Assembly (NCBI GenBank): GCA_028290165.1
Contig: JAQGKJ010000089.1
Span: 1-9,082 of the forward strand
Length of the DNA: 9,082 bases
Source: Bradyrhizobium sp.
GTDB taxonomy: Bacteria; Pseudomonadota; Alphaproteobacteria; Rhizobiales; Xanthobacteraceae
Reading direction: 5' to 3'
This document shows positions 6,616-9,082 of this stretch, piece by piece (the stretch's first letter is position 1; each line of letters starts with the position of its first letter). Made by a program: the position numbers and the translations under genes. The notes under the pieces are model-generated. The model made no database searches. It had not been told where the DNA came from and saw only the letters and a list, made by a program, of their open reading frames with translations.

Positions 6616-7698
6616 TCACGCCGATTGCTTGGTCTGCCAGAAACTCACCACCCGCTCGGCGGTCGAGGGCATCAGGCGCGCGTAATTCACCCGCGCGCTC
6701 TCGATATCGGCTGGAGACGGCACCCGGTGCGGGCCCAACCGGAGCAGGATCAGGGCGCGCACGGCGGCCCATTCCAGGCCGATGGTCTTGCCGACGATCA
6801 GGATCGGATCGTAGCGGTCGCCCGAGATCAGACGGTCCAGCGTTGCAATTTTCACCCCGGACATCGCGGAAAGCGCGGCGACCGATTCCTCGTATTTGTG
6901 GGTTTTCGCAAAGCCGAGCAGCGCGCCTTCATTCAGTTCACCGGCGCTGTGCAGCGCCAGAATCGCCCGCTGCGCCGGCGCGAAGTCGCGGCCGGTCTCG
7001 ACCCGCTCCGCTACGCCGGAGATCTCGTTGATCGCGAGCTTGATCGCGGCCTGCCGATCGGGCTTGACCACCTCGAACAGGCGGCGGCGGACGATATCGA
7101 TCGATCCTGCCAAAAGCTCCTTCAACTGGGGGCCCGAGAGATCGGCGCGCTGACCGACCGCGAGCGTTAGAACGCCATCCTGGCCGGCGCGCTTGATCAG
7201 CGCAGAATATCCGGCCGGCGAGAACAGCGCGCCCGCGTTGCCGGCGGCGCGCCTGACCACCTCGCGATCGCCGCGTCGCACGACGACGTCGGTAAGATCT
7301 GGAGAAAGCGCCGGTCGCTCCGACATCGCCAGGAGATGGCCCTGGCCCTTGAGCCGTGCGATCTCGATCAACGCGTCCTCATCGATCACGGACGAGCGGC
7401 GCAATAGCGGACCTGCGATCAAGATATCGTCCTCGCGCGCGAGTTGGCCGACGAGCGCGCGTGGCGCGTTGCCAAGCCGCGACAGCCGTTCGGCGAGATC
7501 GGCGCGTGCGGCGATTTCGGTGTGCGGAACGAGATCGATCAGCATGCCGTCGAACAGGTCGACGTGATCGGACCGCAAATTCGCGGCCCCCTGCAGGAAC
7601 AGCTCGCTGATCCGGCGCGCCGCCTCGGCGCGGCGTTTGGGATCGCCGTTTTTGACGATCTCATCGAGCCCGGGGATCAGCGATGTGGCGATGGTCAT
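6616..7698 (-). CDS. DUF2336 domain-containing protein of unknown function
   Basis: This is a 360-residue, mostly alpha-helical soluble protein with no signal peptide or membrane segment. I recognise it as DUF2336 by its opening (SLIPGLDEIV...RRAEAARRISELFLQGA), the DHVDLFDGMLIDLV segment (about 44-57) and the ARADLAERLSRLGNAP helix pair. A run of repeated helical hairpins with dispersed Ala/Leu follows, giving a HEAT-like look (for example SVIDEDALIEIARLKGQGHLLAMSER near 105-130). The family is widespread in alphaproteobacteria, but I know of no established biochemical function. No catalytic motif is visible, so a scaffold or protein-protein interaction role is a guess. The ATG at 7698 is preferred; a GTG three codons upstream is possible, and neither has a strong Shine-Dalgarno. 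The gene is convergent with trmB and divergent from rimP, so it is transcribed alone. Confidence 0.85.
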   Translation of the reverse strand: MTIATSLIPGLDEIVKNGDPKRRAEAARRISELFLQGAANLRSDHVDLFDGMLIDLVPHTEIAARADLAERLSRLGNAPRALVGQLAREDDILIAGPLLRRSSVIDEDALIEIARLKGQGHLLAMSERPALSPDLTDVVVRRGDREVVRRAAGNAGALFSPAGYSALIKRAGQDGVLTLAVGQRADLSGPQLKELLAGSIDIVRRRLFEVVKPDRQAAIKLAINEISGVAERVETGRDFAPAQRAILALHSAGELNEGALLGFAKTHKYEESVAALSAMSGVKIATLDRLISGDRYDPILIVGKTIGLEWAAVRALILLRLGPHRVPSPADIESARVNYARLMPSTAERVVSFWQTKQSA

Positions 7699-7767
7699 GA
7701 AACACACTCAAACCCGGCAGATCGCGAGTTTTCGGCAATCTAGGTTGGCTTCGTGAAGGAAGGGTTA

Positions 7768-7778
7768 GGTTTGAAACC
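7768..7778. promoter_or_regulatory. 11-bp perfect inverted repeat in the divergent region
   Basis: GGTTTGAAACC is a perfect dyad (5-bp half-sites around a central G), 70 nt upstream of the DUF2336 start. It could be an operator controlling DUF2336 but may be chance. Confidence 0.25.
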
Positions 7779-7824
7779 AGCTCTCCAAGGCCCGTAAAAT
7801 CCCTGCTTTCGGGCCTCGCGGGCC

Positions 7825-7853
7825 TTGCCGGATCGCGGTAAAACCGCTATATC
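7825..7853 (+). promoter_or_regulatory. Candidate sigma-70 promoter of the rimP-nusA operon
   Basis: TTGCCG (7825-7830) and TATATC (7848-7853) are separated by exactly 17 nt; each matches its consensus at four of six positions. Transcription would begin near 7860, giving a leader of about 190 nt before rimP. The spacer contains GCGGT-AAA-ACCGC (7835-7847), a perfect 5-bp dyad that could be an operator or a coincidence. A further inverted pair, AAGGCCCG (7787-7794) with CGGGCCTT (7819-7826), lies upstream and overlaps the -35 box. Confidence 0.5.
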
Positions 7854-7870
7854 AGCCGCAACTTATAGTT

Positions 7871-7891
7871 CTCATACGATCGCGTATTGAG
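7871..7891 (+). ncRNA. Leader hairpin preceding the terminator
   Basis: CTCATACG (7871-7878) pairs with CGTATTGAG (7883-7891) around an ATCG loop, with one bulged T. The stem can be extended by one or two pairs into bases 7892-7893, which also belong to the 5' side of the terminator stem, so the two structures partly compete. A regulatory role is inferred. Confidence 0.35.
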
Positions 7892-7923
7892 AGTGGGCCC
7901 CCCGGGACCCGCTCTTTTTTATT
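7891..7923 (+). terminator. Intrinsic terminator in the rimP leader
   Basis: GAGTGGG (7891-7897) pairs with CCCGCTC (7908-7914), one pair being G-U, around a C-rich 10-nt loop. Six T and then ATT follow immediately. This is a classic rho-independent terminator on the + strand. No + strand protein gene lies between trmB (ending 6444) and this point, and the candidate rimP promoter is only about 40 nt upstream. The likely reading is therefore a transcription attenuator, or the end of a short RNA of about 60 nt. Confidence 0.72.
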
Positions 7924-7930
7924 ACCTGAG

Positions 7931-7994
7931 CGAGCCCGCGGGATGGCGGCCGGGCCCGGCTCGGATAACCCGGCCGGACCGGCCCAAGGGCCGG
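7931..7994 (+). other. GC-rich structured segment of the rimP 5' leader
   Basis: Two hairpins are visible. CGAGCC (7931-7936) pairs with GGCTCG (7958-7963), with GGG/CCC able to pair inside. CCGGCCC (7979-7985) pairs with GGGCCGG (7988-7994) across only AA, so in practice with a tight CAAG loop. No T-run follows either stem. They lie between the terminator and the rimP start, and may modulate translation or protect the message. Confidence 0.5.
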
Positions 7995-8047
7995 CCCCTA
8001 ACCAACGCAAGCCAGACCGCCGAAAAAGGCAAATCTTGACACTGGAC

Positions 8048-8818
8048 ATGACCGATCCAACGACTGGTTCCGTGGATACCGATCTGCTTGCCGAACCGCG
8101 CCTGGTGGTCGAGCCGGGGGCAGCGGCGCGGGTGTCGGCGGTCGCCGGTCCCGTGTTGCAGGGAATGGGCTACCGGCTGGTACGGATCAAGATTTCAGGG
8201 GAATCCGGCTGCACCGTGCAGATCATGGCGGAGCGGCCCGACGGAACCATGCAGATCGAGGATTGCGAGGCGATCTCGCGGGCGCTGTCGCCGGTGCTCG
8301 ACGTCGCCGACCCGATCGACCGCGCCTACAGATTGGAGATTTCCTCGCCCGGGATCGACCGGCCGCTGGTGCGCCGCTCCGATTTCGAGCGCTATGCCGG
8401 TCATCTCGTGAAAATCGAGATGGCGGTCGCCCATCAGGGCCGCAAGCGGTTCCGCGGCACGCTCGGAGGCGTCCAAGGCGACGCCGTGCGGCTACATCGC
8501 GATGACACACGCCCGGGCGAAGATGCCGATGTGGTGCTGGTGATGGAAGATATTGCGGAAGCGAGACTGGTCCTGACCGATGAGCTGATCGCGGAATCGA
8601 TGCGGCGCGGCAAGGCCGCGGAGCGCGAGCTGCGCCAGAGTCTAGGGCTCGAACCGCCGCCCCCGCCGCATGCCCGGAAAAGCGACCCTGCGAAAAGCAA
8701 CAAACCGAAGCCGAAATTGAAGCCTACCAAGAAGAACGCCCCGAAAAACACCAAGGAACACCGTCTCGCCGCCGAACGAGCCCGGCGCGGCGATACCGAT
8801 CCCACGAGAGGAGACTAA
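8048..8818 (+). CDS. rimP: Ribosome maturation factor RimP
   Basis: This 256-residue protein assists maturation of the 30S ribosomal subunit. The N-terminal domain covers about residues 15-105 and includes the signature [14 protein letters not shown] (94-107); the Sm-like C-terminal domain covers about 108-175. An alpha-type extension follows: a helix (178-200), PPPPP (203-207) and a Lys/Pro/Asn-rich basic tail to 256, making it roughly 100 residues longer than E. coli RimP. I chose the ATG at 8048 because [20 protein letters not shown] resembles the start of Bradyrhizobium RimP. A TTG at 8036, with AAAAAGG 6 nt upstream of it, and an ATG at 7943 are in-frame alternatives. It lies 4 nt upstream of nusA, the standard rimP-nusA operon. 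Confidence 0.95.
   Translation: MTDPTTGSVDTDLLAEPRLVVEPGAAARVSAVAGPVLQGMGYRLVRIKISGESGCTVQIMAERPDGTMQIEDCEAISRALSPVLDVADPIDRAYRLEISSPGIDRPLVRRSDFERYAGHLVKIEMAVAHQGRKRFRGTLGGVQGDAVRLHRDDTRPGEDADVVLVMEDIAEARLVLTDELIAESMRRGKAAERELRQSLGLEPPPPPHARKSDPAKSNKPKPKLKPTKKNAPKNTKEHRLAAERARRGDTDPTRGD
8806..8813 (+). promoter_or_regulatory. Ribosome binding site of nusA
   Basis: GAGAGGAG ends 9 nt before the nusA ATG and lies inside the last codons of rimP, fixing the nusA start at 8823 and fitting translation of the two genes from one message. Confidence 0.75.
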
Positions 8819-8822
8819 AGCC

Positions 8823-9082
8823 ATGGCAGCTGTCAGCGCCAACAAACTCGAACTGCTGCAGATCGCGGATGCGGTCGCGCGCGAAAAATCGATCGACCGC
8901 GGCATCGTCATCGCGGCGATGGAAGACGCCATCGCCAAGGCGGCGCGCGCCCGCTATGGCAGCGAGACCGACGTTCACGCCGAGATCGACGCCAAGAAAG
9001 GCGAATTGCGGCTGTCGCGCCATATGCTGGTGGTCGACCAGGTCGAGAATTCGTCGAACCAGATTTCGCTGGAGGACGCCCG
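8823..9082 (+). CDS. nusA: Transcription termination/antitermination factor NusA, 5' part
   Basis: Only the first 86 residues are in the window; the frame is open to the end. The opening MAAVSANKLELLQIADAVAREKSIDRGIVIAAMEDAIAKAARARYG is the NusA N-terminal RNA-polymerase-binding domain, with the family's typical ELLQIADAVAREK and the ExAIxxAA-type helix. NusA binds RNA polymerase and modulates pausing, intrinsic termination and antitermination; in E. coli it also represses its own operon. The gene follows rimP after 4 nt and has a strong ribosome binding site. The S1, KH and C-terminal domains lie beyond the window. Confidence 0.96.
   Translation, partial: MAAVSANKLELLQIADAVAREKSIDRGIVIAAMEDAIAKAARARYGSETDVHAEIDAKKGELRLSRHMLVVDQVENSSNQISLEDA

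Noticed and set aside
7748..7923. Search for a tRNA (as metY precedes rimP in E. coli)
   Set aside because: No cloverleaf, T-loop GTTCGA-type sequence or CCA end could be recognised.
7893..8039. Possible leader peptide frame (GTG start) running through the terminator
   Set aside because: No ribosome binding site, start lies inside the terminator stem, and codons are dictated by the hairpins.
1..9082. CRISPR array, toxin-antitoxin, phage or defence system
   Set aside because: No regularly spaced repeats and no matching proteins; all full-length genes are core functions or DUF2336/M20 families.

Overview
The window looks like chromosomal housekeeping DNA from an alphaproteobacterium of the Bradyrhizobium / Rhodopseudomonas type. 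The evidence is high G+C with GC-rich third codon positions, the protein sequences of RimP, YbeY and the PhrR/PraR-like regulator, and dispersed palindromic repeats of the kind I remember from Bradyrhizobium intergenic regions. This assignment is by recognition, not by a search.

Left part (1-3746, + strand): a tightly packed run of phoH (3' end only), ybeY, a CorC/YbeX-type CBS-domain protein and lnt. The order matches the conserved ybeZ-ybeY-ybeX-lnt cluster. It combines RNA/ribosome quality control (PhoH, YbeY), a nucleotide-sensing CBS protein and the last step of lipoprotein maturation. Gaps are 65 nt, 1 nt and 2 nt, which suggests one transcript.

Middle part (3747-6444, + strand): a 254-nt gap with a possible promoter leads to a small XRE-family regulator of the rhizobial PhrR/PraR type. 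A large palindromic repeat follows (4425-4524), then an M20 metallopeptidase of the carboxypeptidase G2 type whose stop overlaps the start of trmB (ATGA). From memory of other Rhizobiales, metK normally sits between this regulator and trmB. Here the peptidase occupies that slot.

Right part (6445-9082): two more palindromic repeats fill the gap between the convergent trmB and a minus-strand DUF2336 gene. A divergent 340-nt intergenic region follows. It carries a good promoter candidate, a clear intrinsic terminator just downstream of it and GC-rich hairpins, all ahead of rimP and the 5' end of nusA. This layout suggests an attenuated leader for the rimP-nusA ribosome/transcription operon.

I found no CRISPR array, phage, insertion sequence, tRNA, rRNA or recognisable defence system. 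The items most worth a second look are the rimP leader, the peptidase in the presumed metK position and the conserved DUF2336 protein of unknown function.
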